Assembly (NCBI RefSeq): GCF_017163755.1 | Contig: NZ_JAFIWC010000001.1 | Coordinates: 248,001-312,000, forward strand | DNA: 64,000 nt | DNA from: Xanthomonas sp. | GTDB lineage: Bacteria; Pseudomonadota; Gammaproteobacteria; Xanthomonadales; Xanthomonadaceae | Reading direction: 5' to 3' | In this document: positions 48,144 to 56,238 of the stretch, in pieces | How the letters are laid out: the number at the start of each line of letters is the position of its first letter | How positions within the stretch are numbered: the stretch's first letter is position 1 | Made by a program: the position numbers and the translations under genes | The notes under the pieces: generated by a model | The model's database searches: none | The model's input: the letters and a program-made list of their open reading frames with translations, nothing else | Told to the model about the DNA's origin: nothing

Positions 48144-49118
48144 ATGAACGCCACCCTCATTCCCGAAGTGATATCGGCTCCCACAGGACGCGATCTGCGC
48201 GACGCGCGCGCCGACCGATTCTTCCGCTGGACCCTCACCGCCACCGTGATCTTCGTGCTCGTCGCGCTGGCCAGCGCGGCGCTGTCGATGCTGTGGGGCG
48301 GCCGCCACGCGCTGCAGATGGAAGGCCTGAGCTTCTTCTATTCCAGCGAGTGGAACCCGGTCGAGAACAAGTACGGCGCGCTGGCGCCGATCTACGGCAC
48401 CCTGGTCACCGCGCTGATCGCGATGCTGATCGCGGTGCCGGTGAGCTTCGGCATCGCCTTCTTCCTCACCGAGGTGGCGCCGCGCTGGCTGCGCGGCCCG
48501 GTCGGCACCGCCATCGAACTGCTGGCCGGCATCCCGTCGATCATCTACGGCATGTGGGGCCTGTTCGTGCTGGTGCCGGTGATGACCGAGTACGGCACGC
48601 CGTGGCTCAACGACCACGTCGGCACGCTGCCGGTGATCGGCCCGATGTTCCAGGGCCCGCCGCTGGGCATCGGCCTGCTCACCGCCGGCTTCGTGCTGGC
48701 GATCATGGTGATCCCGTTCATTTCCTCGGTGATGCGCGAGGTGTTCCTGACCGTGCCGACGCGACTGAAGGAGTCGGCCTACGCGCTGGGCTCCACGCGC
48801 TGGGAAGTGAGCTGGGACATCGTGCTGCCCTACACCCGCTCGGCGGTGATCGGCGGCATCTTCCTGGGCCTGGGCCGCGCGCTCGGCGAAACCATGGCGG
48901 TGGCGTTCGTGGTCGGCAACACGGTGCGGCTGTCGCCGTCGCTGCTCGAGCCCGGCACCACCATCGCCGCGCTGATCGCCAACGACTTCGGCGAAGCCAC
49001 CGAGACCTACCGTTCGGCGCTGCTGCTGCTGGGCTTCGTGCTGTTCATCGTCACCTTCATCGTGCTGGCGATCGCCCGCCTGATGCTGCAGCAACTTTCG
49101 CGCCGGGAGGGCACCTGA
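48144..49118 (+). CDS. pstC: Phosphate ABC transporter permease PstC
   Basis: 324 residues with six membrane segments; TATVIFVLVALASAALSML is the first. The permease EAA loop motif is in LKESAYALGSTRWEVSWDIV, followed by LGRALGETMAVAFVVGN, the conserved PstC loop. It pairs with PstA to form the inner-membrane phosphate channel. The stop overlaps the pstA start (TGATG). Start MNATLIPEVISAPTGRDLRD at 48144 has no strong ribosome site. Confidence 0.96.
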   Translation: MNATLIPEVISAPTGRDLRDARADRFFRWTLTATVIFVLVALASAALSMLWGGRHALQMEGLSFFYSSEWNPVENKYGALAPIYGTLVTALIAMLIAVPVSFGIAFFLTEVAPRWLRGPVGTAIELLAGIPSIIYGMWGLFVLVPVMTEYGTPWLNDHVGTLPVIGPMFQGPPLGIGLLTAGFVLAIMVIPFISSVMREVFLTVPTRLKESAYALGSTRWEVSWDIVLPYTRSAVIGGIFLGLGRALGETMAVAFVVGNTVRLSPSLLEPGTTIAALIANDFGEATETYRSALLLLGFVLFIVTFIVLAIARLMLQQLSRREGT

Positions 49119-49984
49119 TGGCCAGCACCGTCGCCGACCGCCTGTACAACCGCCGCCGCGTGGTCAACGTGATCGCGTTGACCCTGTCGTGCGCCACCGC
49201 ACTGTTCGGCCTGTTCTTCCTCGGCTGGATCCTGTGGACGCTGCTGGCCAAGGGCCTGCCCGGCATCGACATCGACCTGTTCACCAAGATGACCCCGCCG
49301 CCGATGCAGGACGGCGGCCTGCTCAACGCCTTCTTCGGCAGCGCGGTGATGTGCGGGCTGGCGATCGCCTTCGGCACGCCGCTGGGCGTGGCCGCCGGCA
49401 CCTGGCTGGCCGAATACGGCAACGCGCGCAAGGCCGGCCTGGTGGTGCGCTTCGTCAACGACATCCTGCTGTCGGCGCCGTCGATCGTGCTCGGCCTGTT
49501 CGTCTACACCCTGTACGTGATGCAGACCGGCGGGCGCTTCTCGGCGATGGCCGGCGCGCTGTCGCTGGCGTTCATCGTGCTGCCGGTGGTGGTGCGCACC
49601 ACCGACGAGATGCTGCGGCTGGTGCCGGCGCAGATGCGCGAGGCGGCGCTGTCGCTGGGCGTGCCGCAGTGGAAGGTGACGGTGCAGGTGCTGTACCGCA
49701 GCGCCTCGGCCGGCATCGTCACCGGCGTGCTGCTGGCGCTGGCGCGGATCAGCGGCGAGACCGCGCCGCTGCTGTTCACCGCGTTCGGCAACCAGTACTG
49801 GAACAACAACGTGATGCAGCCGATGGCCAGCGTGCCGGTGGTGATGAACCAGTTCGCCGGCAGCCCCTACGATTCGTGGAAGACGCTGGCCTGGGCCGGC
49901 GCCCTGGTGCTCACCGCCTTCGTGCTGATCGTCAGCCTGAGCGCGCGCGGCCTGCTGTTGCGCAACAAGATTTCCAACGATTGA
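49118..49984 (+). CDS. pstA: Phosphate ABC transporter permease PstA
   Basis: 288 residues from the ATG at 49118, sharing TGATG with the pstC stop and preceded by GGGAGGG. Six membrane segments; the EAA loop is [20 protein letters not shown], with [20 protein letters not shown] as the conserved PstA region. [19 protein letters not shown]-like helix 4 ([20 protein letters not shown]) is also typical. It pairs with PstC; energised by PstB. Confidence 0.96.
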   Translation: MASTVADRLYNRRRVVNVIALTLSCATALFGLFFLGWILWTLLAKGLPGIDIDLFTKMTPPPMQDGGLLNAFFGSAVMCGLAIAFGTPLGVAAGTWLAEYGNARKAGLVVRFVNDILLSAPSIVLGLFVYTLYVMQTGGRFSAMAGALSLAFIVLPVVVRTTDEMLRLVPAQMREAALSLGVPQWKVTVQVLYRSASAGIVTGVLLALARISGETAPLLFTAFGNQYWNNNVMQPMASVPVVMNQFAGSPYDSWKTLAWAGALVLTAFVLIVSLSARGLLLRNKISND

Positions 49985-50003
49985 CACTCCTACGGACCCG
50001 GCC

Positions 50004-50831
50004 ATGAACGATCTGCACAACGCCACGCCGATGCACCGCATCGCCGTGCCGAACGCCCACACCGCCCTGGCGCCGTCGCCGGTCAAGGTGGCCGCGCGCG
50101 GCCTGGATTTCTATTACGACAAGTACCACGCGCTCAAGGGCATCAACCTGGAGGTGCCGGAGAAGCGCGTCACCGCGCTGATCGGCCCGTCCGGCTGCGG
50201 CAAGTCGACGCTGCTGCGCATCTTCAACCGCATCTACGCGCTGTACCCGAAGCTGGAAGCGCGCGGCGAAGTGCTGCTGGACGGCGAGAACATCCTGTCG
50301 CCGAAGTACCCGATGAACCGGCTGCGCAGCAAGGTCGGCATGGTGTTCCAGAAGCCGGTGCCGTTCCCGATGACGATCTTCGAGAACGTCGCCTACGGGA
50401 TCCGCCACCACGAGAAGCTGTCCAAGGCGGACATGAGCGACCGCGTCGAGCACGCGCTGCGCCAGGGCGCGCTGTGGGACGAGGTCAAGGACAAGCTCGG
50501 GCAGAGCGCGCTCGGCCTGTCCGGCGGCCAGCAGCAGCGCCTGTGCATCGCCCGCGCGGTGGCGCTGCGCCCGGACGTGCTGCTGCTCGACGAGCCGACC
50601 TCGGCGCTGGACCCGATCTCCACCAGCCGCATCGAGCAGCTGGTCGAAGAGCTGAAGAACTCCTACACCATCGTCATCGTCACCCACAACATGCAGCAGG
50701 CCGCGCGCGTCTCCGACTACACGGGCTTCATGTACCTGGGCGACCTGATCGAACACGACCGCACCGACGTCATCTTCTCGCAGCCCAGCAAGCAGCAGAC
50801 CGAAGACTACATCACCGGCCGCTTCGGCTGA
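50004..50831 (+). CDS. pstB: Phosphate ABC transporter ATP-binding protein PstB
   Basis: 275 residues. Walker [10 protein letters not shown] (61-69), Q-loop [20 protein letters not shown], signature [19 protein letters not shown], Walker [13 protein letters not shown], switch His in [20 protein letters not shown]. These are PstB-specific forms. It hydrolyses ATP to drive phosphate import through PstCA. A CTCCTACGGACC stretch precedes the ATG, 19 bases after pstA. Confidence 0.98.
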   Translation: MNDLHNATPMHRIAVPNAHTALAPSPVKVAARGLDFYYDKYHALKGINLEVPEKRVTALIGPSGCGKSTLLRIFNRIYALYPKLEARGEVLLDGENILSPKYPMNRLRSKVGMVFQKPVPFPMTIFENVAYGIRHHEKLSKADMSDRVEHALRQGALWDEVKDKLGQSALGLSGGQQQRLCIARAVALRPDVLLLDEPTSALDPISTSRIEQLVEELKNSYTIVIVTHNMQQAARVSDYTGFMYLGDLIEHDRTDVIFSQPSKQQTEDYITGRFG

Positions 50832-50944
50832 CCGCGCGCGCGGCCACCGCCTCCTCGGCGGCGGCCGCACGCCAACGGCACGAAACCGGCCCTGCAACGC
50901 CACGGAAGGCCGCGGCGACACCCACGAATTCACCGGACTACGAC

Positions 50945-51655
50945 ATGACTACCCTGCCGAACGAGCACATCGTCAAGAGCTACGACGAAGAACAACACCG
51001 CATCTCCGCCGAGATCGTGCGCATGGGCGAGACCGCGGTGGCGCAGCTGGAAGCGGCGCTGGACGTGGTCGACCGCCGCGACGACAACGCCGCGCTGCGC
51101 ATCGTGGTCAACGACGAGGCGATCGACGCACTCGAGCATTCGATCGCCAACGACGTGATGCGCCTGGCGCTGCGCGGTCCGATGGCGCGCGACCTGCGCG
51201 AGATCCTCGCCGGCCTGCGCATCCCCGCCGACATCGAGCGCATCGGCGACTACGCCGCCAACGTGGCCAAGCGCTCGATCGCGCTCAACGCCTCGCCGCC
51301 GATGCCGCACACCCTGGGCCTGCGCGCGCTCGGCCAGCTCGCCGCGCAGCAGGTGCGCGAAGTGCTGATCGCCTACCGCGACAACGACGCCGATGCCGCG
51401 CTGCGGGTACGCCAGGACGACGCTTCGCTGGACGCGCAGTACACCGCGCTGTTCCGCGAACTGCTGACCTACATGATGGAAGATCCGCGCAACATCACCC
51501 CGTGCACGCACCTGCTGTTCATGGCCAAGAACCTGGAGCGGATCGGCGACCACGCCACCAACATCGCCGAGAACGTCTGGTTCCTGGTGCACGGCGATCA
51601 GCCGCTGCCGCCGCGCGACAAGCGCGACGACACCAGCAGCACGTCCAGCGTCTAA
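50945..51655 (+). CDS. phoU: Phosphate regulon modulator PhoU
   Basis: 236 residues, two repeated three-helix PhoU domains. Metal-binding-type motifs RIPADIERIGDYAANVAKRS in the first and KNLERIGDHATNIAENVWFL in the second are intact. PhoU links the Pst complex to the sensor PhoR and keeps the regulon off when phosphate is plentiful. Last gene of the pst unit, 113 bases after pstB. phoB/phoR are not in this window. Confidence 0.97.
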   Translation: MTTLPNEHIVKSYDEEQHRISAEIVRMGETAVAQLEAALDVVDRRDDNAALRIVVNDEAIDALEHSIANDVMRLALRGPMARDLREILAGLRIPADIERIGDYAANVAKRSIALNASPPMPHTLGLRALGQLAAQQVREVLIAYRDNDADAALRVRQDDASLDAQYTALFRELLTYMMEDPRNITPCTHLLFMAKNLERIGDHATNIAENVWFLVHGDQPLPPRDKRDDTSSTSSV

Positions 51656-51805
51656 CGGTGGCGGCGTTCATCTTGCTGGACGCCGGGCATACGAACGCCA
51701 TGGTCCAACGTGACCAGCGGCTGATTGTTACGAGCGATTCAGTGGTCGGCGCCTAGGGTGCAAGACGCAAGTGGAGCCCCTGCTCCACCGACACCAGGAA
51801 TCACC

Positions 51806-52198
51806 ATGAAGCGCATCATCGGTTCGGTCCTCGCGCTGTCGCTGCTCACCTCCGGCGCCGCCTTCGCGGCGGGCCAGGACGGGCGCCGCGATCAGGACGA
51901 TCGCCAGGAGCATCGCGACGACCGCAAGGGCGTCGCCAAGGGCCACGACGACCATCGCGAAGGCGACCGCCGCGACGACGACCGCCACGACAACCGCGGG
52001 CAGGCCAAGCACCATCCGTCGCACAAGCGTGGCGAGCGCCTGGCCCTGGGCCATCGCGGCGATCGCGTTTCCGACTACCGAAAGCATGGCCTGAAGCCGC
52101 CGCCGCGCGGCCACGAATGGCGCCGCGTCGATGACCAGTACGTGCTGATCGCCGTCGCCACCGGCATCATTGCCAGCGTGATCGCCGGCAGCCGCTGA
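51806..52198 (+). CDS. RcnB-family periplasmic protein
   Basis: 130 residues with a signal peptide (MKRIIGSVLALSLLTSGAAF, ending AFAAGQ). A highly charged, His/Asp/Arg-rich stretch follows (DDHREGDRRDDDRHDNRGQA). The C-terminal RcnB domain reads YRKHGLKPPPRGHEWRRVDDQYVLIAVATGIIASVIAG. RcnB in E. coli affects nickel/cobalt homeostasis in the periplasm. CCAGGAA lies just upstream of the ATG at 51806. Its own terminator follows, so it is separate from the copper-peptide operon downstream. Confidence 0.88.
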   Translation: MKRIIGSVLALSLLTSGAAFAAGQDGRRDQDDRQEHRDDRKGVAKGHDDHREGDRRDDDRHDNRGQAKHHPSHKRGERLALGHRGDRVSDYRKHGLKPPPRGHEWRRVDDQYVLIAVATGIIASVIAGSR

Positions 52199-52222
52199 CC
52201 GCGCCGGCGCAACGGCGTCCAG

Positions 52223-52250
52223 AAGGCCCCGCCCCGGCGGGGCCTTTTCT
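52223..52250 (+). terminator. Rho-independent terminator after the RcnB-like gene
   Basis: Perfect 10-bp stem AAGGCCCCGC/GCGGGGCCTT with loop CCCG (52223-52246) and TTCTTT following. It begins 24 bases after the stop. The rest of the gap, to 52547, shows no gene; it must contain the promoter of the MNIO operon. Confidence 0.9.
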
Positions 52251-52547
52251 TTGGCCGCAGCCGGCCGCAAGACGCACTGCGTCGATGCGCGAGAAGCTTC
52301 GGAAAGACCCTCCAGGACTCGAGTCCCGGCCCGGCCTTGGCTGGGATCCACGACGTCTTCGGCTAAACGGCGGCCTGCGCCGCCGCGAACGGCGCCGCTC
52401 CGGTGCCTGCCAGCGGCCGTTCGTGCCGTACCGCCGGCCGGCCGAACCGACCGCAGCGCAGGCACATGCGGTGCCCGCCGCCAGCGGGTAGGCTGCCGTG
52501 GCAACCGCCGCACCTGCCGCACGATTCCTCCCATCCTGGAGACGCCC

Positions 52548-52934
52548 ATGTCCACCCCGCTGCGATCTTCCACCGCCCTCGCCGGCGCCGTCCTGATCGG
52601 CGGCCTGAGCGTGGCCTCGCCGGCCTTGGCGATGAACGAACTGGCGCAAGGCTATGCGCTGGGGGCGCAGGCCGCGCCGCCGGCCGACCGCGCGCACGCC
52701 GACGCCGATCCTGCGCGCGAGGCCGACCACGCCGGCCAGGGCACCGGCACCGCGGCCGCGCAGCGGGCCGATACCGCGCTCGATCGCCGCGCCGCGCCGA
52801 AGGCGGCGCTGAAAACCAAGGCGAAGACCGACGCCAGCGCGGCCGGCGCGCCGCGCGAGCCGGCGAAGAAGATGGACGCCAAGGACATGGCCGAAGGCAA
52901 GTGCGGCGAAGGCAAGTGCGGTGGCGGCGGCTGA
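52548..52934 (+). CDS. Copper-binding RiPP precursor, HvfA/BufA-like (EGKCG repeats)
   Basis: 128 residues. Signal peptide [20 protein letters not shown]..., cut near [11 protein letters not shown] (residue 28); a low-complexity Ala/Asp/Lys spacer; then the C-terminus [15 protein letters not shown] with two tandem EGKCG motifs, C119 and C124 being the only cysteines. In the HvfA family these cysteines are converted by an MNIO enzyme into oxazolone/thioamide groups that bind copper. CTGGAG lies 7 bases before the ATG. The last 14 bases overlap the next gene's GTG start. The EGKCG pair plus partner genes make the assignment firm; the product structure is inferred. Confidence 0.88.
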   Translation: MSTPLRSSTALAGAVLIGGLSVASPALAMNELAQGYALGAQAAPPADRAHADADPAREADHAGQGTGTAAAQRADTALDRRAAPKAALKTKAKTDASAAGAPREPAKKMDAKDMAEGKCGEGKCGGGG

Positions 52935-53781
52935 CGGCCCCGCCCCTGCGTGCGCGCCGGCGCCTGCCGCGGCCGGCCTGGGCCTGCGTCGCGCGCTGCT
53001 GCAACCGCTGCTCGACGCGCCGGCGCAGGCGTTCGACTTCCTCGAATGCGCGCCGGACAACTGGATCGGTGTCGGCGGCCGGCTCGGCGCGACGCTGGCC
53101 GCGCTCGCCGAGCGCCACCCGCTCAGCTGCCACGGCCTGTCGCTGTCGCTGGGCGGGGTCGCGCCGCTGGACGTCGCGCTGCTGCGGCAGACCCGGCAGT
53201 TCCTGGACCGCCACCGGGTGGCGCTGTACAGCGAACACCTGAGCTACAGCGCCGACGACGGCCAGCTCTACGAACTGTTGCCGCTGCCGTTCAGCGACGA
53301 GGCGGTGCGCCATGTCGCCGCGCGCATCCGCCAGGCGCAGGATGCGCTGGGACGGCGCATCGCGGTGGAGAACGTGTCCTACTACGCCGCACCGGGCCAG
53401 CTGCTGAGCGAGGCCGAATTCGTCAACGCCGTGCTCGCCGAAGCCGACTGCGAGCTGTTGCTGGACATCAACAACGTCCACGTCAACGCCTTCAACCACG
53501 GCTACGACGCGCAGGCGTTCCTGGCCGCGATGCCGTCCGCGCGCGTCGCCTCCTACCATGTCGCCGGCCACTACGACGACGCGGCCAGCGCGCTGAAGAT
53601 CGACAGCCACGGCAGCGCGGTGGCGGCGCCGGTGTGGTCCCTGCTGGCCCAGGCCTACCGCCTGCATGGCGTGCGCCCGACCCTGCTCGAGCGCGACGCG
53701 CACTTCCCGCCGCTGCCCGAGCTGCTGGCCGAGGTGCAGCGCATCCGCACCGCGCAGGCGCAGGCGCTTGCCGATGAATGA
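52921..53781 (+). CDS. MNIO (DUF692) multinuclear iron peptide-modifying enzyme, HvfB/BufB-like
   Basis: 286 residues, TIM-barrel DUF692. The metal-site motifs are in order: [83 protein letters not shown]. The family uses a mixed-valent iron centre and O2 to oxidise cysteines of the precursor peptide. The GTG at 52921 overlaps the precursor by 14 bases; the first ATG-like alternatives are further inside. Its stop overlaps the DUF2063 gene by 8 bases. Confidence 0.93.
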   Translation: MAAADGPAPACAPAPAAAGLGLRRALLQPLLDAPAQAFDFLECAPDNWIGVGGRLGATLAALAERHPLSCHGLSLSLGGVAPLDVALLRQTRQFLDRHRVALYSEHLSYSADDGQLYELLPLPFSDEAVRHVAARIRQAQDALGRRIAVENVSYYAAPGQLLSEAEFVNAVLAEADCELLLDINNVHVNAFNHGYDAQAFLAAMPSARVASYHVAGHYDDAASALKIDSHGSAVAAPVWSLLAQAYRLHGVRPTLLERDAHFPPLPELLAEVQRIRTAQAQALADE

Positions 53782-54517
53782 GTCGCTGCGCGCGCAGCAG
53801 TTCGCGCTGACCCGGCACCTGCGCGATCCGCTGCGCCACCCCGCGCCCGACGGCATCGAACCGCGGCGCCTGGCGGTGTACCGCACGCTGCTGTTCGACA
53901 ACCTCGAACGACTGCTGTCCGGCAACTTCCCGGTGCTGCGCGCCTGCCTGCCCGGCGACGCCTGGCCGGCGCTGGTGCGCGCGTTCTGCGCCGAGCACCG
54001 CGCGCGCACGCCGCTGTTCCCGCGCATCGGCGAGGAGTTCGTGCAGTTCCTGAGCCAGCGCCAGGATCCGCGCCAGGCGCCATGGCTGGCGGAGCTGGCG
54101 CACTACGAGACGGTGGAACTGTCGCTACAGATCGACGATGCGCCGCTGCCGCCGCACGACCCGCACGGCGACCTGCTGGACGGCGTGCCGCAGTTGTCGC
54201 CGTGGCTGCGCCTGCTGGCCTACCGCTGGCCGGTACAGCGCATCGGCCCCACCTGGCAGCCGGCCGAACCGCCGGCCGCGGCGACCTTGCTGCTGGCGCG
54301 CCGCGACGGCGACGGCCAGGTGCGCTTTGCCGAACTGGCGCCGCTGGCCTACCGGCTGATCGACGCCTTGGGCACGGGCAGGCGCAGCGGCCGCGAGCTG
54401 CTGCTGCACCTGGCGGCCGAAGCCGGCGCCGCGGCGCCGGAGCTGCTGCACGAAGGCGCGGCGCTGCTGCAGCGCCTGCGCCAGCAGGACAGCATCCTGG
54501 GCACGCGCCGCGCATAG
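53774..54517 (+). CDS. DUF2063 partner protein, HvfC/BufC-like
   Basis: 247 residues. The N-terminal DUF2063 domain is seen in [40 protein letters not shown] and [13 protein letters not shown]. The C-terminal part is the barrel/winged-helix region that recognises the precursor. It forms a heterodimer with the MNIO enzyme and delivers the precursor peptide. The start ATG at 53774 overlaps the MNIO stop. No DoxX-like membrane partner (HvfD/BufD) follows: the next gene is RNase T. Confidence 0.92.
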   Translation: MNESLRAQQFALTRHLRDPLRHPAPDGIEPRRLAVYRTLLFDNLERLLSGNFPVLRACLPGDAWPALVRAFCAEHRARTPLFPRIGEEFVQFLSQRQDPRQAPWLAELAHYETVELSLQIDDAPLPPHDPHGDLLDGVPQLSPWLRLLAYRWPVQRIGPTWQPAEPPAAATLLLARRDGDGQVRFAELAPLAYRLIDALGTGRRSGRELLLHLAAEAGAAAPELLHEGAALLQRLRQQDSILGTRRA

Positions 54518-54658
54518 GGCGCTGCCGCGAGCCACCGCGGTTTGCCGCCCTCGATCCGGTACGCGCAGCGCCAGCCGAACCCGACGACCGCGACGGCCCC
54601 GCCAGGCGCACCCGCGCTGCGAGGGCGGAGTTTAGCCGCGCTCTGCTACCCTTGCCGG

Positions 54659-55303
54659 ATGAACGATCATGTCGACACCTCGCCGCAGCCCCTCGCCGTC
54701 ACGCCCATGTCGCGGCGCTTCCGCAGCTATCTTCCGGTGGTGGTGGACGTGGAGACCGGCGGCTTCGACTGGAACCGCCATGCGCTGCTCGAGATCGCGG
54801 TGGTGCCGATCGAGATGGACGAAAACGGCCTGCTGTATCCCGGCGCCACCGCCAGCGCGCACGTGATCCCCGCGGCGGGCACCGACATCGACCCGAAGTC
54901 GCTGGAGATCACCGGCATCATCCTCGACCACCCGTTCCGCTTCGCCAAGCCCGAGCGCGAGGCGCTGGACCACGTGTTCGCGCCGGTGCGCGCGGCGGTG
55001 AAGAAGTACGGGTGCCAGCGCGCGATCCTGGTCGGCCACAACGCGCACTTCGACCTGAACTTCCTCAACGCCACGGTGGCGCGTTGCGGCCACAAGCGCA
55101 ACCCGTTCCATCCCTTCAGCGTGTTCGACACCGTGACCCTGGCCGGCATCGCCTACGGCCAGACCGTGCTGGCGCGCGCGGTGCAGGCCGCCGGCTTCGA
55201 CTGGAACGCCGCCGACGCGCACAGCGCCGTATACGACACCGAACAGACCGCGCGCCTGTTCTGCAAGATCGCCAACGCCTGGCCGGCGCCGCAGATCGGC
55301 TGA
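54659..55303 (+). CDS. rnt: Ribonuclease T
   Basis: 214 residues, DEDD 3'-5' exonuclease. The four acidic residues are in [20 protein letters not shown] (D and E of the first motif), [20 protein letters not shown] and [15 protein letters not shown], with the DEDDh His in AHSAVYD. It trims the 3' ends of tRNA and other stable RNAs. Start at 54659 ([12 protein letters not shown]); the upstream frame is not protein-like. Confidence 0.95.
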   Translation: MNDHVDTSPQPLAVTPMSRRFRSYLPVVVDVETGGFDWNRHALLEIAVVPIEMDENGLLYPGATASAHVIPAAGTDIDPKSLEITGIILDHPFRFAKPEREALDHVFAPVRAAVKKYGCQRAILVGHNAHFDLNFLNATVARCGHKRNPFHPFSVFDTVTLAGIAYGQTVLARAVQAAGFDWNAADAHSAVYDTEQTARLFCKIANAWPAPQIG

Positions 55304-55361
55304 GCGTCGCGCGCGCCGCGTCGCGCGATTGGATCAAGCAGTGGGCATCATCGGAGTGTCC

Positions 55362-55970
55362 GTGCAGAAGATTGACCTCAAGCAGGATCTGAAGCATCTC
55401 TACAAGCCGTCGGCCAAGGCGGTGGTCCGGATCGACGTGCCGACCCTGCGGTTCCTGATGATCGACGGCGAAGGCGATCCCGACACGTCGCCGGCGTATG
55501 CCCAGGCGGTGGAAGCGTTGTTCTCCGTGGCGTACACCGCGAAGTTCATGACCAAGAAGGGCCCCCTCGCGGTGGACTACGCGGTCATGCCGCTGGAAGG
55601 CCTGTGGTGGGCGGACGACCTGTCCACTTTCGCCGCCAACGACAGGGCGAAGTGGAAATGGACCATGATGATCATGCAGCCGGGTTTCGTGGCGCCGGAA
55701 GTTCTTCGCGCCGCCATCGCCGACGTGGAGAGGAAGAAGGCGCTACCGGCGGCGGGCAAACTCAGGATCGAGGACTTCGCGGAAGGTCCGTGCGCGCAGG
55801 TGCTTCATGTCGGCCCGTTCAGCGAAGAGGGTCCCACGATCCAGAAAGTGCACGCGTTCATCAACGCCAGATCCGGCCTGGCAGGCAAGCACCACGAAAT
55901 CTATCTCAGCGACATCCGCCGTGCCGATCCGTCGAAGTGGAAGACGATCATTCGCCAGCCAATGAAATGA
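55362..55970 (+). CDS. GyrI-like small-molecule-binding domain protein
   Basis: 202 residues. The GTG at 55362 is chosen because GGAG lies 6 bases upstream and the product then begins MQKIDLKQDLKHLYKPSAKA, as in this family; upstream TTG/GTG codons give unlike leaders. Motifs: FLMIDGEGDPDTSPAYAQAV, AVEALFSVAYTAKFMTKKGP, DYAVMPLEGLWWADD, and the C-terminal HHEIYLSDIRRADPSKWKTI. Standalone GyrI-like proteins bind small hydrophobic ligands, some hydrolyse them. Less GC-rich than its neighbours. Confidence 0.88.
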   Translation: MQKIDLKQDLKHLYKPSAKAVVRIDVPTLRFLMIDGEGDPDTSPAYAQAVEALFSVAYTAKFMTKKGPLAVDYAVMPLEGLWWADDLSTFAANDRAKWKWTMMIMQPGFVAPEVLRAAIADVERKKALPAAGKLRIEDFAEGPCAQVLHVGPFSEEGPTIQKVHAFINARSGLAGKHHEIYLSDIRRADPSKWKTIIRQPMK

Positions 55971-56238
55971 TGGCCGGCAGTTCCCTCCGGCATGCACGCG
56001 ACTGAAGGATGGCGTTGGGCATCGGCGAGCACGTCGCGGCCAATGCGGCACGATGCTCTGCACGGACGTTGGCACGAGCCGGCGTAGGACGCGGCCATCC
56101 CAGCGTCGTCCTGCACGGTGCGAGGGAGCATAGGCACGGTGCCTGTCGCAGCGTCGGAAGACGCCGGCCGCCGTAGACGGGCGCCGCATACGAAGGAAAC
56201 GGCCAGTTGCGGTGCGGACCGCAACGTCCACCCCGCCC

